Made by a program: the position numbers and the translations under genes
DNA from: Propionibacteriaceae bacterium
Lineage (GTDB): Bacteria > Actinomycetota > Actinomycetes > Propionibacteriales > Propionibacteriaceae
Direction: 5' to 3'
NCBI GenBank assembly: GCA_016717345.1
Contig: JADKFR010000001.1
Location: 1-64,000 of the forward strand
DNA length: 64,000 nt
Part shown: in pieces, positions 28,272 to 36,814 of the stretch
How positions within the stretch are numbered: position 1 is the stretch's first letter
How the letters are laid out: each line of letters starts with the position of its first letter
The notes under the pieces: model-generated
What the model saw: the letters and a program-made list of their open reading frames with translations, nothing else
Told to the model about the DNA's origin: nothing
The model's database searches: none

Positions 28272-29288
28272 TCATCCTTCTGCCAGGAACCGGCCGACGT
28301 AGCGGGCGACGGCACGCACCGCCGCCATCGTCGAGGGGTAATCCATCCGTGTCGGGCCGACGATACCCAAGGTCGCCCACGCTTCCGGAACGTTGCCGTA
28401 GGCCGACGCCACCACCGACGTGGACTGCAGCGGCGCATACGGGTTCTCGTGCCCGATCCGGACGGTGACGTCGTCGCTGGAGCCCACCTCGCCCAGCAGG
28501 CGCAACAGCACCACCTGCTCCTCCAGTGCCTCGAGGACCGGCTTCACCGTGGTTTCGAACTGATCGGAGAACCTGGTGAGGTTGGGCACGCCCCCCACCA
28601 CCACGCGCGAGGACGGATCTGCGCTCATCATGTCGAACAAAGCGGCGCCCGCGACGTTTCCCAACGGTCCGAGTTCGGGCGGCAGGGTCGTCAACAGGTC
28701 GGTCAAGGCATCGATTGCCCGCGGAGCGGACAGGCCCAGCACCGCAGCGTTGATCCGGCCGCGTAGGTCGGCCAGTTGCTCCACGGTGAAGCCGCTGATG
28801 TCGATCGGACGCTGTTCGACCCGGCCCGATGAGCTCACCACGATCACCAGCGCCCGCTCCGCCCCCAGCGCGACGAGTTCGAGGTGCCGAACCACCGCCC
28901 CGAGGTCGATGGGGTACTGCACGATGGCGACCTGCTGGGTGATCTGGGCGAGCAGGCGCACGGTGCGTCGCACGACGTCGTCCACGTCGAGGGCCCCCGA
29001 CATGAAGGTCTCGATCGCTCGCCGTTCAGCCAGTGACAACGGCTTGACGACCCCCAGTCGATCGACGAAGAGGCGGTAGCCCTTGTCGGTGGGAATCCGT
29101 CCGGCTGAGGTGTGGGGCTGGGTGATGTACCCCTCCTCCTCCAGCACCGCCATGTCGTTGCGGACCGTGGCGGGGGAAACGTCGAGCCGGTAGCGCTCCA
29201 CCAACGCCCGGGAGCCAACGGGTTCCCGCATGGAGACGTAGTCGGTCACGATGGCCCGCAGGATTGCGAGCTTGCGATCGTCGAGCAT
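28272..29288 (-). CDS. hrcA: heat-inducible transcription repressor HrcA
   Basis: A 338-residue repressor with an N-terminal winged helix (about 1-80; V-S-P-A-T-V-R-N-D-M-A, S-A-G-R-I-P-T-D-K-G-Y-R) and a GAF-like dimerisation domain. HrcA binds CIRCE elements and represses chaperone genes until heat or GroEL depletion inactivates it. The start is ATG 29288 (M-L-D-D-R-K-L) with GGGAGG 7 bases upstream. A CIRCE element sits 35 bases upstream of the start, so the gene represses itself and dnaJ. Confidence 0.96.
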   Translation of the reverse strand: MLDDRKLAILRAIVTDYVSMREPVGSRALVERYRLDVSPATVRNDMAVLEEEGYITQPHTSAGRIPTDKGYRLFVDRLGVVKPLSLAERRAIETFMSGALDVDDVVRRTVRLLAQITQQVAIVQYPIDLGAVVRHLELVALGAERALVIVVSSSGRVEQRPIDISGFTVEQLADLRGRINAAVLGLSAPRAIDALTDLLTTLPPELGPLGNVAGAALFDMMSADPSSRVVVGGVPNLTRFSDQFETTVKPVLEALEEQVVLLRLLGEVGSSDDVTVRIGHENPYAPLQSTSVVASAYGNVPEAWATLGIVGPTRMDYPSTMAAVRAVARYVGRFLAEG

Positions 29289-29322
29289 CGCGTGACCTCC
29301 CTCCCGTCCCAGCGCCTGCCGG

Positions 29323-29349
29323 TTGGCACTCTCAAAGGTGGAGTGCCAG
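29323..29349 (-). promoter_or_regulatory. CIRCE operator with overlapping -10 box for hrcA
   Basis: TTGGCACTC and GAGTGCCAG are separated by exactly 9 bases, the CIRCE layout with an 8-base perfect inverted repeat (TGGCACTC/GAGTGCCA). On the minus strand a TAGACT -10 candidate (29348-29353) touches the operator, so HrcA bound here would block transcription of hrcA-dnaJ-rsmE-tgt. Confidence 0.9.
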
Positions 29350-29422
29350 TCTAACCGGCCGGAGCCGCCACCGCACCTACCCGCTCCCCCACCGCCCTCG
29401 GGCGACGGCCCACCGGGCGCGT

Positions 29423-29428
29423 TAGGGT
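29423..29428 (+). promoter_or_regulatory. -10 box TAGGGT, leaderless start
   Basis: TAGGGT ends 5 bases before ATG 29434, and there is no ribosome binding site between them. This spacing predicts that transcription starts at or next to the start codon, giving a leaderless mRNA, which is common in actinobacteria. Confidence 0.5.
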
Positions 29429-29433
29429 GGCTC

Positions 29434-30273
29434 ATGCCCGTAGCCCACTTCAGCGGATTCGTTCCGGTCGCCGAAGGCGTCCACGTGGGGGTGGCCGAAC
29501 CTGCCGCGGTGAACATCGGCCTCGTGGTGGGAACCGAATCCGCCCTGCTGATCGACACCGGCTCCAGCCCTCAGCAGGGAGCCGAACTCCGTCGGGCCGC
29601 TGAGCAGGCGGCCGGCGTGCCACTCAGCGCGGTCGTGGTCACCCACTGGCATTGGGACCACTTCTTCGGGCTCGACGCCTTCGGAGATCTGCCCAGTTAC
29701 GGTCACGAGAGCCTGCTCCAACGCGCCTCGGACCCGGAGGTGGTCGCCCTGGCGAAGGAGCATCTGGTCGAGCCGACCAGTCTCGTCGGGCCCAACCGTC
29801 CGTTCAGCCTCGCTCGGGTCGTCGACCTGGGTGGACGGCGGGTCGAGCTCGTGCACTTCGGACGCGGGCACACCGAAGGTGACGTCGTGGTGATCGTTTC
29901 GGGATCGGACGTGATCTTCGCCGGTGACCTCCTCGAGCAGTCAGCGCCTCCGAGTTTCGGGCCAGACTGCTTCCTCAAGGAATGGCCGAGCGCGGTCGAC
30001 GGCATCCTTGGACTGGTGGACGAACACACGGTGATCGTTCCAGGCCACGGCGTCCCGGTCGATCGTTTGTTCGCCTTCGACCAACGAGCCAGGATCTCCG
30101 CGCTCTACGGGCAGGTGGATCATCTGATCCGCCAGGGCGTCCGCCTCAACGACGCCTTCGAGGCCGGGGAGTGGCCCTTCGACGAGGCGACCATCCGCGC
30201 GGCGCTGCCGTTGGCGTACGCCCAACTCGCAGCCGAAGGCGTGACCCCCCGCACCACGCTCCCCCTGCTCTAG
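29434..30273 (+). CDS. metallo-beta-lactamase fold hydrolase
   Basis: A 279-residue hydrolase with the metal-binding motif T-H-W-H-W-D-H (H-x-H-x-D-H) near residue 70, a downstream His in F-G-R-G-H-T-E-G-D, Asp in F-A-G-D-L-L-E-Q, and the last His in V-P-G-H-G. All ligands for a two-metal site are present. The substrate cannot be told from sequence; relatives include thioesterases, lactonases and polyketide cyclases. ATG 29434 is chosen because a -10 box lies 5 bases upstream. It is divergent from hrcA and convergent with the DUF5302 gene. Confidence 0.88.
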   Translation: MPVAHFSGFVPVAEGVHVGVAEPAAVNIGLVVGTESALLIDTGSSPQQGAELRRAAEQAAGVPLSAVVVTHWHWDHFFGLDAFGDLPSYGHESLLQRASDPEVVALAKEHLVEPTSLVGPNRPFSLARVVDLGGRRVELVHFGRGHTEGDVVVIVSGSDVIFAGDLLEQSAPPSFGPDCFLKEWPSAVDGILGLVDEHTVIVPGHGVPVDRLFAFDQRARISALYGQVDHLIRQGVRLNDAFEAGEWPFDEATIRAALPLAYAQLAAEGVTPRTTLPLL

Positions 30274-30300
30274 GAGCAGGGGTGAGGGCCTCCTCGGCGC

Positions 30301-30468
30301 TCAGCCCCCGGACTTGCGGCGGAATTCCCGCGAACCGCCTTGGCGTCCCCGCTCGGACGGGCCCTTCGGGCGATCATGACCCTCGGCGTTCACGCCGGCA
30401 TCATGGCCGGCCTTCTTCTTTTCCAGCGCTTCACGCATCTGGGCCTTGAGGTCGTCATTCTCAGTCAT
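30301..30468 (-). CDS. DUF5302 family small protein
   Basis: A 55-residue, highly charged protein (begins M-T-E-N-D-D-L-K-A-Q-M-R-E-A-L-E-K-K-K, ends F-R-R-K-S-G-G). The N-terminal helix plus a basic, disordered tail ending in F-R-R-K is typical of DUF5302, a short actinobacterial family of unknown function. It has a strong ribosome site (AGGAGGAG, 7 bases before ATG 30468). It stands alone on the minus strand between the hydrolase (convergent) and the inositol-phosphatase-family gene. Confidence 0.75.
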   Translation of the reverse strand: MTENDDLKAQMREALEKKKAGHDAGVNAEGHDRPKGPSERGRQGGSREFRRKSGG

Positions 30469-30551
30469 GTGATTGCTCCTCCTGGCCGGTGGCCGGTTCG
30501 CTGCCGCTTACGTGCCTCACTGTGCCACCTACGACCAACCAGCGTCGAGGT

Positions 30552-31322
30552 TCAACGGATCAACTCCAAGGCGTCACGCACCGTCGTCCAGGTGTGAGGG
30601 TTCATCGCCGCGATCAGGCGCCGCCCGATCACACCCGGGCCGTAATCGACCCCCTCGTCGCAGGCGATCCGGCCACCGAACTCCCGGATCATCAGCCCGC
30701 CCGGCAGGTGATCCCACGGGAACATCGAGCGGTACGACAGGAAATCGACCTCCCCGTCGATCAGTTTCGGGTAGTCGATGCCGCAGGAGCCCCAGGACCG
30801 GCGGATGTCGACGCCGGCGTCGGCTTCGCCGCGCAGCGGGAGGTAGGTTGCGCCGAGGGGGACGTCGCGCCCGGCAGGCCGGTGCTGCATGGGCTCGCCG
30901 TTGCACACCACGCCCGAGCCACGTTCGGCCACGTACATTCGGGAGTGCGCCGGCTGCCAGATCCAGGCCCGGACGGTCTCACCGTGCCGCAATTCGGCGA
31001 GCATCACCGCGAACTCCGGCGAGCCCCGTGAGAAGTTGCGGGTGCCGTCCACGGGGTCGATCACCCAGGCGTGGTCCGCCCCGGGCAAGGCATCCAGACG
31101 GCTGGGGTCGCTGAAGACACCTTCCTCCCCCACGACGAGGGAGTCAGGATCCGCGGCGCCCAGGACACCGGCCAGGACTGCCTCGGCCTCCCGGTCAGCG
31201 ACGGTGACGAGGTCCCCCGGCTTCTTCTCCTCGATGTCGCCGGAGCCCAGCGACCCGAACCGGGGCATGATGACCTGCTCGGACACCTCCACCAGCAACT
31301 CGCAGACTTCCTCGGTGCGCAC
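30552..31322 (-). CDS. inositol monophosphatase family protein (possible HisN)
   Basis: A 256-residue Mg-dependent phosphatase. Motif 1 is G-E-E-G (about 65-68), motif 2 is W-V-I-D-P-V-D-G-T-R-N-F (86-97) and motif 3 is P-W-D-H-L-P-G-G. In actinobacteria this family covers inositol-1-phosphatase, fructose bisphosphatase and histidinol-phosphatase (HisN), and sequence alone does not settle the substrate. The start is GTG 31322, which shares its first base with the stop of the DUF3097 gene, so the pair is coupled. The alternative, a longer start, would enter DUF3097. Confidence 0.85.
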   Translation of the reverse strand: MRTEEVCELLVEVSEQVIMPRFGSLGSGDIEEKKPGDLVTVADREAEAVLAGVLGAADPDSLVVGEEGVFSDPSRLDALPGADHAWVIDPVDGTRNFSRGSPEFAVMLAELRHGETVRAWIWQPAHSRMYVAERGSGVVCNGEPMQHRPAGRDVPLGATYLPLRGEADAGVDIRRSWGSCGIDYPKLIDGEVDFLSYRSMFPWDHLPGGLMIREFGGRIACDEGVDYGPGVIGRRLIAAMNPHTWTTVRDALELIR

Positions 31323-32152
31323 TAGAGCTCCTGCCCGTCGGTGACAAAGTCGATCAGCCGTTCCACCTCGCGCAGCAGAGCCGGTTCGAGGTCACGCCAG
31401 TCGCGGACCCGCCCCAGCAGCCAGGACCAGGTGCCCGCGATGTCGGCCTGCGTGCGGGCGGGCCGGCCCAGCGCCAGGCTGGTGCCGACCTTGAAGTCCA
31501 CGTCGCGCGGGATCGATGGCCACGCCGTGAGACCGACGCGCTCGGGACGGATGGCCTGCCAGATGTCGATGAAGGGGTGCCCGGTCACGAGCACCGACTC
31601 GCTGCGCACCTGAGCGACGATCCTGGTCTCCTTCGATCCGGTTACGAGGTGGTCGACCAGAACCCCGAGCCGACGGCCGGGTTCGGGGGCGAACCCGGCG
31701 ACGATGGCCGGGAGGTCATCAATCCCGCCGAGATATTCGACCACGACTCCCTCGACGCGCAGGTCGGCTCCCCAGATCTTTTCGACGAGTTCCGCGTCGT
31801 GGCGGCCCTCGACGTAGATCCTCGAGGCCCTGGCGACCTTGGCCGGAGTGCTGGCGGCGACCCGGGAGCCGGACGCGTTGTGAGTTGGCTGCGACGGCGA
31901 CACCCGAGGCGGCGCCACCAGGGCGACGGGGGCCCCGTCGATCCAGAAGCCGGGCCCGAACGGGAAACTGCGGCGGGCTCCCCTGCGGTCCTCGAGCACC
32001 ACCAGTCCGTTCTCCCATCGGACGATCGCGCCGACGAAGCCGGACGTGGGCTCCTCGACCACCAGCCCCACCGCAACCGGGGTCTCCACGGACGGGCGCC
32101 GATGCGCCTGTTGCCAGCCGGGAGCCAGCACGTCACGGTCATAGCGGGTCAT
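31322..32152 (-). CDS. DUF3097 family protein
   Basis: A 276-residue protein conserved across actinobacteria, without an assigned function. It has an N-terminal beta-rich part (V-A-V-G-L-V-V-E-E-P-T-S-G-F-V-G) and a longer C-terminal alpha/beta part including I-Y-V-E-G-R-H-D-A-E-L-V-E-K-I-W-G, reminiscent of a TOPRIM-type E-G-x-x-D-A motif. No membrane segment. It is coupled to the downstream phosphatase by a TAGTG junction. ATG 32152 (M-T-R-Y-D-R-D) is the natural start. Confidence 0.85.
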   Translation of the reverse strand: MTRYDRDVLAPGWQQAHRRPSVETPVAVGLVVEEPTSGFVGAIVRWENGLVVLEDRRGARRSFPFGPGFWIDGAPVALVAPPRVSPSQPTHNASGSRVAASTPAKVARASRIYVEGRHDAELVEKIWGADLRVEGVVVEYLGGIDDLPAIVAGFAPEPGRRLGVLVDHLVTGSKETRIVAQVRSESVLVTGHPFIDIWQAIRPERVGLTAWPSIPRDVDFKVGTSLALGRPARTQADIAGTWSWLLGRVRDWRDLEPALLREVERLIDFVTDGQEL

Positions 32153-32484
32153 GGGCCCTCACCCTAGGCCCCTCGTGGACGACAGCCTTGTCCCGTCCAC
32201 GCCCCCACTCCCGGACGCCCCCACGCCCCACTCCCGGACGCCCCCACGCCCACACCCGATACGCCCATCCGCCACTCCCGGGTCGTGCAAGCACCCGCGC
32301 GCTCGTCTCCCATGCGCCATCGACAACGCGCTTTGCGCCCCCTCCCTGACTCTGCGCGTGCAGTAGCACGCGCAAGGTCGCCTTCGGGGCGCAAAGTCGG
32401 GAAGGCGCCCGGGTCCGGAGCCGCGCAAGGACGCCTGCCGGCGCGGGCATCCGCCCGTGCGCCGGGGCTGGGGAGGGGCAGGGT
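32153..32484. other. 332-base intergenic region, GC-rich with repeats and a nested palindrome
   Basis: There is no coding signal between DUF3097 and livF. It holds a 23-base direct repeat in tandem (32204-32226 and 32227-32249, CCCACTCCCGGACGCCCCCA plus CGC) and a nested pair of inverted repeats (32331-32396). Either part could act in termination of the liv operon, which ends at 32485. Confidence 0.6.
32331..32396. repeat. nested inverted repeat (cruciform-like)
   Basis: The outer arms CTTTGCGCCCC (32331-32341) and GGGGCGCAAAG (32386-32396) match perfectly over 11 bases. Between them TGCGCGTGC (32353-32361) and GCACGCGCA (32366-32374) form a perfect 9-base stem with loop AGTA. No U-tract follows on either strand, so it is not a standard terminator. 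A structured RNA, a REP-like element or a protein site are all possible. Confidence 0.75.
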
Positions 32485-33192
32485 TCAGTCGGCGCCGAGG
32501 TAGGCGCGCCTCACCCGATCGTCGCCGAGCAGGGCCCGTCCCGAATCGGAGAACATGATCTGGCCCACTTCGAGCACGTACCCCCGGTCGGCCAGTGACA
32601 ACGCCGCCTGGGCATTCTGCTCGACCAGCAGGATCGTGACCCCTTCGGCCTGGAGTTCCCGGATCGTGGTCATGATGGTCTGGGTCATGATCGGGCTCAG
32701 GCCCATGGACGGTTCGTCCAGCATCAGCAGTTTGGGACGGCTCATCATGGCCCGGCCGATCGCCAGCATCTGCTGCTCACCACCGGAGAACAGTCCGGCG
32801 GCTTCCTGCCGTCGCTCGCCCAGCACCGGAAAGAGGTCATAGACCCGGTCCATGTCGGCCTTGACGGCAGTGCCGTCCTTGCGCGAATACGCACCCAACT
32901 TGAGATTGTCCTCAACGGTCATCTGCCGGAACAGCCGCCGCCCTTCGGGAGACTGCGCGATGCCGCGCTCGACCACCTTGTGCGCCGCGAGGCCGTCCAG
33001 CCTCTCCCCTTCGAACCAGATCTCTCCGGAGACCAGCTTGATGAGCCCCGAGATCGCGCGAAGCGTGGTCGACTTTCCGGCTCCGTTCGTGCCGAGGAGC
33101 GTGACGACCTGCCCCTTCTCGACGGTGAAGCTGATGCCCTTGACGGCGTTGACGCGGCCGTAGGCCACCACCATCTGCTTGACCTCAAGCAT
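32485..33192 (-). CDS. livF: branched-chain amino acid ABC transporter ATP-binding protein
   Basis: A 235-residue ABC ATPase: Walker A G-T-N-G-A-G-K-S-T (about 34-42), signature F-S-G-G-E-Q-Q, Walker B L-L-M-L-D-E-P-S-M-G-L, and H-loop replaced in the usual LivF way by V-E-Q-N. It powers uptake together with LivG, LivH, LivM and the binding protein. It overlaps livG by 8 bases and is the last gene of the operon. Branched-chain amino acids are the default substrates, but related systems import urea or amides. Confidence 0.92.
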   Translation of the reverse strand: MLEVKQMVVAYGRVNAVKGISFTVEKGQVVTLLGTNGAGKSTTLRAISGLIKLVSGEIWFEGERLDGLAAHKVVERGIAQSPEGRRLFRQMTVEDNLKLGAYSRKDGTAVKADMDRVYDLFPVLGERRQEAAGLFSGGEQQMLAIGRAMMSRPKLLMLDEPSMGLSPIMTQTIMTTIRELQAEGVTILLVEQNAQAALSLADRGYVLEVGQIMFSDSGRALLGDDRVRRAYLGAD

Positions 33193-34054
33193 CGGCGCTC
33201 CCCTCGTTCTGGTCGGTTCCCGCTGGCCCCCGGTCGCTGATCGGCTCCTCGGACGGCGGCGTCCCGATGTAGGCCTCGATCACCCGTGGATCGTTCTGGA
33301 CCACGTCGCCCTGGCCCTCCACCAACACGGCCCCCCGGACCAGGCAGGCGACCCGGTCGCACAGGTTGAAGATGAAGCGCATGTCATGTTCGATCACCAA
33401 CACGGCCAGACCAAGATCGCGGATCCGGAAGATCAGTTCCTCGGCCTGCCTCGTCTCCTGCGGGTTCATGCCGGCCGTCGGCTCGTCCAGCAGCAGCAGC
33501 TTCGGGTCCGTGGCCAGGGCGCGAGCGATCTCAAGGCGCCGCTGGTCACCGTAGGGCAGGTTGCGGGACAACGTGTCCGCTGCCGAACTCAGCCCGACGA
33601 ACTCCAGCAACTCTCTGGCCCGCTCGGTGGAGGCGAGTTCCTCACTGCGATGTCGCGGCAGCCGGAGGATCGCGTCGATGGCGTTGGTCTTGGTACGGCT
33701 GTACATGCCGACCATGACGTTCTCGAGCGCTGTCATGTTGTGAAACAACCGGATGTTCTGGAAGGTGCGCGCCATCCCTGCCCTGACGACCAGCCGAGGC
33801 TGGGGAGGCAGCACCTCGCCGGCGAACCTCACCTCGCCCGAGGTCGGCTTGTACAGTCCGGTCAGGCAGTTGAAGAACGTGGTCTTTCCGGCACCGTTCG
33901 GACCGATCAGGCCGAAGATCTCGCCGGCATGAACGTTCAGGCTGACGTCATTGACCGCAGTGAGCCCCCCGAACTGCATCGTGACGTGGGACGCCTCGAG
34001 CAGCAGGGTGGTGGCGTCCACGTGGTGTCCGCTTCCGCTGATCACCTGAGTCAT
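33185..34054 (-). CDS. livG: branched-chain amino acid ABC transporter ATP-binding protein
   Basis: A 289-residue ABC ATPase: Walker A G-P-N-G-A-G-K-T-T (near 52), signature L-P-Y-G-D-Q-R-R, Walker B L-L-L-L-D-E-P-T-A-G-M-N-P, and H-loop V-I-E-H-D-M. The M-N-P-x-E insertion after Walker B is typical of LivG. ATG 34054 overlaps the livM stop by four bases. A tail of about 30 residues after the ATPase core is rich in acidic and Gly residues. Confidence 0.92.
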   Translation of the reverse strand: MTQVISGSGHHVDATTLLLEASHVTMQFGGLTAVNDVSLNVHAGEIFGLIGPNGAGKTTFFNCLTGLYKPTSGEVRFAGEVLPPQPRLVVRAGMARTFQNIRLFHNMTALENVMVGMYSRTKTNAIDAILRLPRHRSEELASTERARELLEFVGLSSAADTLSRNLPYGDQRRLEIARALATDPKLLLLDEPTAGMNPQETRQAEELIFRIRDLGLAVLVIEHDMRFIFNLCDRVACLVRGAVLVEGQGDVVQNDPRVIEAYIGTPPSEEPISDRGPAGTDQNEGSADA

Positions 34055-35781
34055 AGGACGAACCCCTTCCGTTCCGGGAACAGGTGGGTGTGGTGAGTGA
34101 TGAGCTCTTCCTCGATCTCCTCGGCCAGTTGCTCGTCCTCACCGTGGAATTCGAGCTGCCGACGCTCGTCGGCGATGATGCCCTCCGGACGGAACTGCAT
34201 CATCACGATCATCAGCAGGCCGAACAGCAGCAGCCGGTACTCGGAGAAGAACCGCAGTTTCTCGGGCAGGAGCTTCAGGATGGTGGCGCCGATCAGGACC
34301 CCCATCACCGTGCCCATGCCGCCGAGGACCACCGCGGCCAGCAGGAACGCCGACTCGAGGAACACATACTGGTCAGGGGTGACCGACACGTCGTGGTGAG
34401 CCTTCACCGCACCGGCGACACCGGCGAGGAAGGCACCGCCGGCAAAGGCGAGCAACTTCAAAGCGAAGGTGTTGACGCCCATGGCTTCGGCAGCCAGTTC
34501 GTCCTCGCGGATCGCCACCCAGCCGCGCCCGATCCGGGAGTAGTTCAGGTTCATGAACACGACGATGATCAGGGCGATCACCATGAGCATCAGCCAGTAA
34601 TAGTTGGCGAAGCGACCGATCTCGACCCCGAAGATGGTGTGGGCCTGGCCGAAGTCGAACCCGAGGAAGTTCAGATCAGGGATTCCCGAGATCCCATTGG
34701 ACCCGTTGGTCAGGTTGGGTCCGTCGTTGCCATCGAGGTTGTTCATGGTGATCCGGAAGATTTCACCGAAGGCCAGGGTGACGATGGCCAGGTAGTCGCC
34801 GGAGACCCGCAAGGTCGGGGCACCGATCAACAGGCCCAAGAGGGACGCCACCACGCCGGAGATCAGGACGGTGACCAGGAACGGCGGGTGGAAGTCCACG
34901 GTGGAGAAGGCGGACTCCGAGAGGATGGCGGCCGTGAAGGCGCCGGCTCCGAGGAACGCGATGTAGCCAAGGTCGAGCAGGCCGACCAGCCCGACCACGA
35001 TATTCAGGCCGAGGGCGGCCGCTGCGAAGATGAGAACCTGTGAGGCGATCGACATATTGGCGTCCGAACCGTTCTGGGTGAACGGGAAGGCGTAGGCCAC
35101 GACGAAGGCCGACAGCACGAGTACTCGGTTGTTGTTCGCGGCGGCGATGCTCAACCACCCCAACACGCCCAGTTGCCGTAGCACCAGCACGACCCCGACC
35201 AGCAGGGCGCCGAAGGTGAGGAAGCTGCCGGCGTCGGTCTGGTTGAGCGCGAACGACGCCAGGAAGAGCACCGCGGCCATCATCGCGACGATCCCGACGA
35301 TCTGCGCCCACTTGGGCGTCTTCACCCGGTCGAGCGTCGGCTCCGGCGAGTCGGGCAGCAGCGGTGTCCCCACCGCCGCCAGCAGCGCGCCGCCGAAGGC
35401 GACCCATCCGCCGATCTCGATGTTGATCAGGCCCTTCAACTCGATGGCGATCGCGGCCAGGGCAATCACCACCGTGGCCAGGGTTGCCAGAGAACCGGTC
35501 CTGGCGGAGGTGTTCCAGGCAATTGCCTTGGCAAAGCGACCGAGCCGCTGCTTACCCAGGAAGGGGACGACCAACAGCAGCAGTACCAGGCCGGGAAGGA
35601 GGAGGAAGAAGGACTGCAGGGGGGACGGCGCCCCGGTGAAGGTGACGTCATCGAGGGCTTCGTGGCCGTAGGCCCAGGGCAGGAACACGGACGCGATCAC
35701 GGCCAGAGCGCCGACGACACTGACAACCCGAGCCGGCAGCCGGAAACGCACCTTCGTCTCGTCGCTGATGAGAGCCTTCAT
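34051..35781 (-). CDS. livM: branched-chain amino acid ABC transporter permease, long form
   Basis: A 576-residue permease, longer than the usual 320-420. The extra N-terminal 240 residues bring about six more hydrophobic segments (for example S-V-V-G-A-L-A-V-I-A-S-V, Q-S-F-F-L-L-L-P-G-L-V-L-L). The canonical permease core follows, with G-L-N-I-V-V-G-L-V-G-L-L-D-L-G-Y and the loop T-L-R-V-S-G-D-Y-L-A-I-V-T-L-A that docks the ATPases. The long form occurs in other actinobacteria. ATG 35781 overlaps livH by four bases. Confidence 0.9.
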   Translation of the reverse strand: MKALISDETKVRFRLPARVVSVVGALAVIASVFLPWAYGHEALDDVTFTGAPSPLQSFFLLLPGLVLLLLVVPFLGKQRLGRFAKAIAWNTSARTGSLATLATVVIALAAIAIELKGLINIEIGGWVAFGGALLAAVGTPLLPDSPEPTLDRVKTPKWAQIVGIVAMMAAVLFLASFALNQTDAGSFLTFGALLVGVVLVLRQLGVLGWLSIAAANNNRVLVLSAFVVAYAFPFTQNGSDANMSIASQVLIFAAAALGLNIVVGLVGLLDLGYIAFLGAGAFTAAILSESAFSTVDFHPPFLVTVLISGVVASLLGLLIGAPTLRVSGDYLAIVTLAFGEIFRITMNNLDGNDGPNLTNGSNGISGIPDLNFLGFDFGQAHTIFGVEIGRFANYYWLMLMVIALIIVVFMNLNYSRIGRGWVAIREDELAAEAMGVNTFALKLLAFAGGAFLAGVAGAVKAHHDVSVTPDQYVFLESAFLLAAVVLGGMGTVMGVLIGATILKLLPEKLRFFSEYRLLLFGLLMIVMMQFRPEGIIADERRQLEFHGEDEQLAEEIEEELITHHTHLFPERKGFVL

Positions 35782-36737
35782 GCGCGGTCCACCACCTTGG
35801 CACCGAGCAGGCCCTGCGGTCGGAACACCAGTACCAGGATCAGGAGGGCGAACGCCCAGACGTCCTTCCAGGCTGAGCTGCCGAATTGGCCGGGGATGAA
35901 CGTGGTTGCCATGGCTTCCACGATTCCCAGAACGAGGCCCCCGACAACTGCCCCGTTGATGTTGCCGATGCCGCCGAGAACTGCAGCGGTGAAGGCCTTC
36001 AGGCCGGCCAGGAAGCCCATCCGGAAGTCGATGTTGCCGTAGCTGAGCCCGTGGGCCACCCCGGCGAGCGCGGCCAGACCGGCGCCCACCGCGAATGCCG
36101 CCACGATCACCTTGTCGACGTCGATGCCCATCAGGCGAGCGGTGTCCGGGTCCTGCGAGGTGGCGACCATGGCGCGTCCGGTCTTCGAACGGTTCACAAA
36201 GAACCAGAGGAAGACGGTGCTGATGGCCAGCGCACCGATGGTGAACACCGCCGGCATCTGGATGGTGACGCCGCCGATCTGAATGATCTCTCCCGAGATT
36301 CCCGCGATGCTGGGAAAGGGGACGGCGCTCTTGGCGTCCGGGAAGCCGGGGATCCGGCCGTAGAACAAGCGAACAAACTCCTGCAGGAACACCGAGACGC
36401 CGATCGCGGTGATCAGCGGGGCGAGCCGGGGCGCGTTGCGCAGTGGACGGTAGGCGAACCGTTCGGTCAGCAACGCCACTGTCACCGACACGGCGATGCC
36501 GCCGAGCAGCATCAGGGGTAACAGGATCATCAGGGATGCGGCCGGACCCCAGTTCGTGGGCTGCCCCAGGACCATCCAGGTCGCGAAGGCGCCGAAGGCG
36601 CCGACCATGAAGATCTCGCCATGGGCGAAGTTGATCAACTGGACGATGCCGTACACCACGGTGTAGCCCACCGCGATCAGGGCGTACAAGGCCCCCAACG
36701 ACGTCCCGTTCACCAGCTGTTGAAAGAACAGTTCCAC
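35778..36737 (-). CDS. livH: branched-chain amino acid ABC transporter permease
   Basis: A 319-residue permease with about eight membrane segments. Typical motifs are present: L-Y-A-L-I-A-V-G-Y-T-V-V-Y-G, L-I-N-F-A-H-G-E (the signature start of LivH) and the coupling loop R-A-M-V-A-T-S-Q-D-P-D-T-A-R-L-M-G. ATG 36737 lies after a strong hairpin that separates it from the binding-protein gene, which would allow the binding protein to be made in excess. Confidence 0.94.
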   Translation of the reverse strand: MELFFQQLVNGTSLGALYALIAVGYTVVYGIVQLINFAHGEIFMVGAFGAFATWMVLGQPTNWGPAASLMILLPLMLLGGIAVSVTVALLTERFAYRPLRNAPRLAPLITAIGVSVFLQEFVRLFYGRIPGFPDAKSAVPFPSIAGISGEIIQIGGVTIQMPAVFTIGALAISTVFLWFFVNRSKTGRAMVATSQDPDTARLMGIDVDKVIVAAFAVGAGLAALAGVAHGLSYGNIDFRMGFLAGLKAFTAAVLGGIGNINGAVVGGLVLGIVEAMATTFIPGQFGSSAWKDVWAFALLILVLVFRPQGLLGAKVVDRA

Positions 36738-36768
36738 CTAGCCACGCACCCCTCAGGTCAATGGACGA

Positions 36769-36808
36769 GACCCGTTGGCACCCACCCGGGGGTGGGCGCC
36801 AACGGGTC
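36769..36808 (-). terminator. hairpin between livJ and livH (partial terminator or stabiliser)
   Basis: Arms 36769-36779 and 36798-36808 pair over 11 bases (GACCCGTTGGC / GCCAACGGGTC). After one mismatch the inner arms 36781-36787 and 36790-36796 add 7 more pairs, closing on a 2-base loop. There is no T-tract downstream in the reading direction, so it may protect the livJ message or lower read-through into livHMGF rather than stop it. Confidence 0.75.
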
Positions 36809-36814
36809 CTGCGA

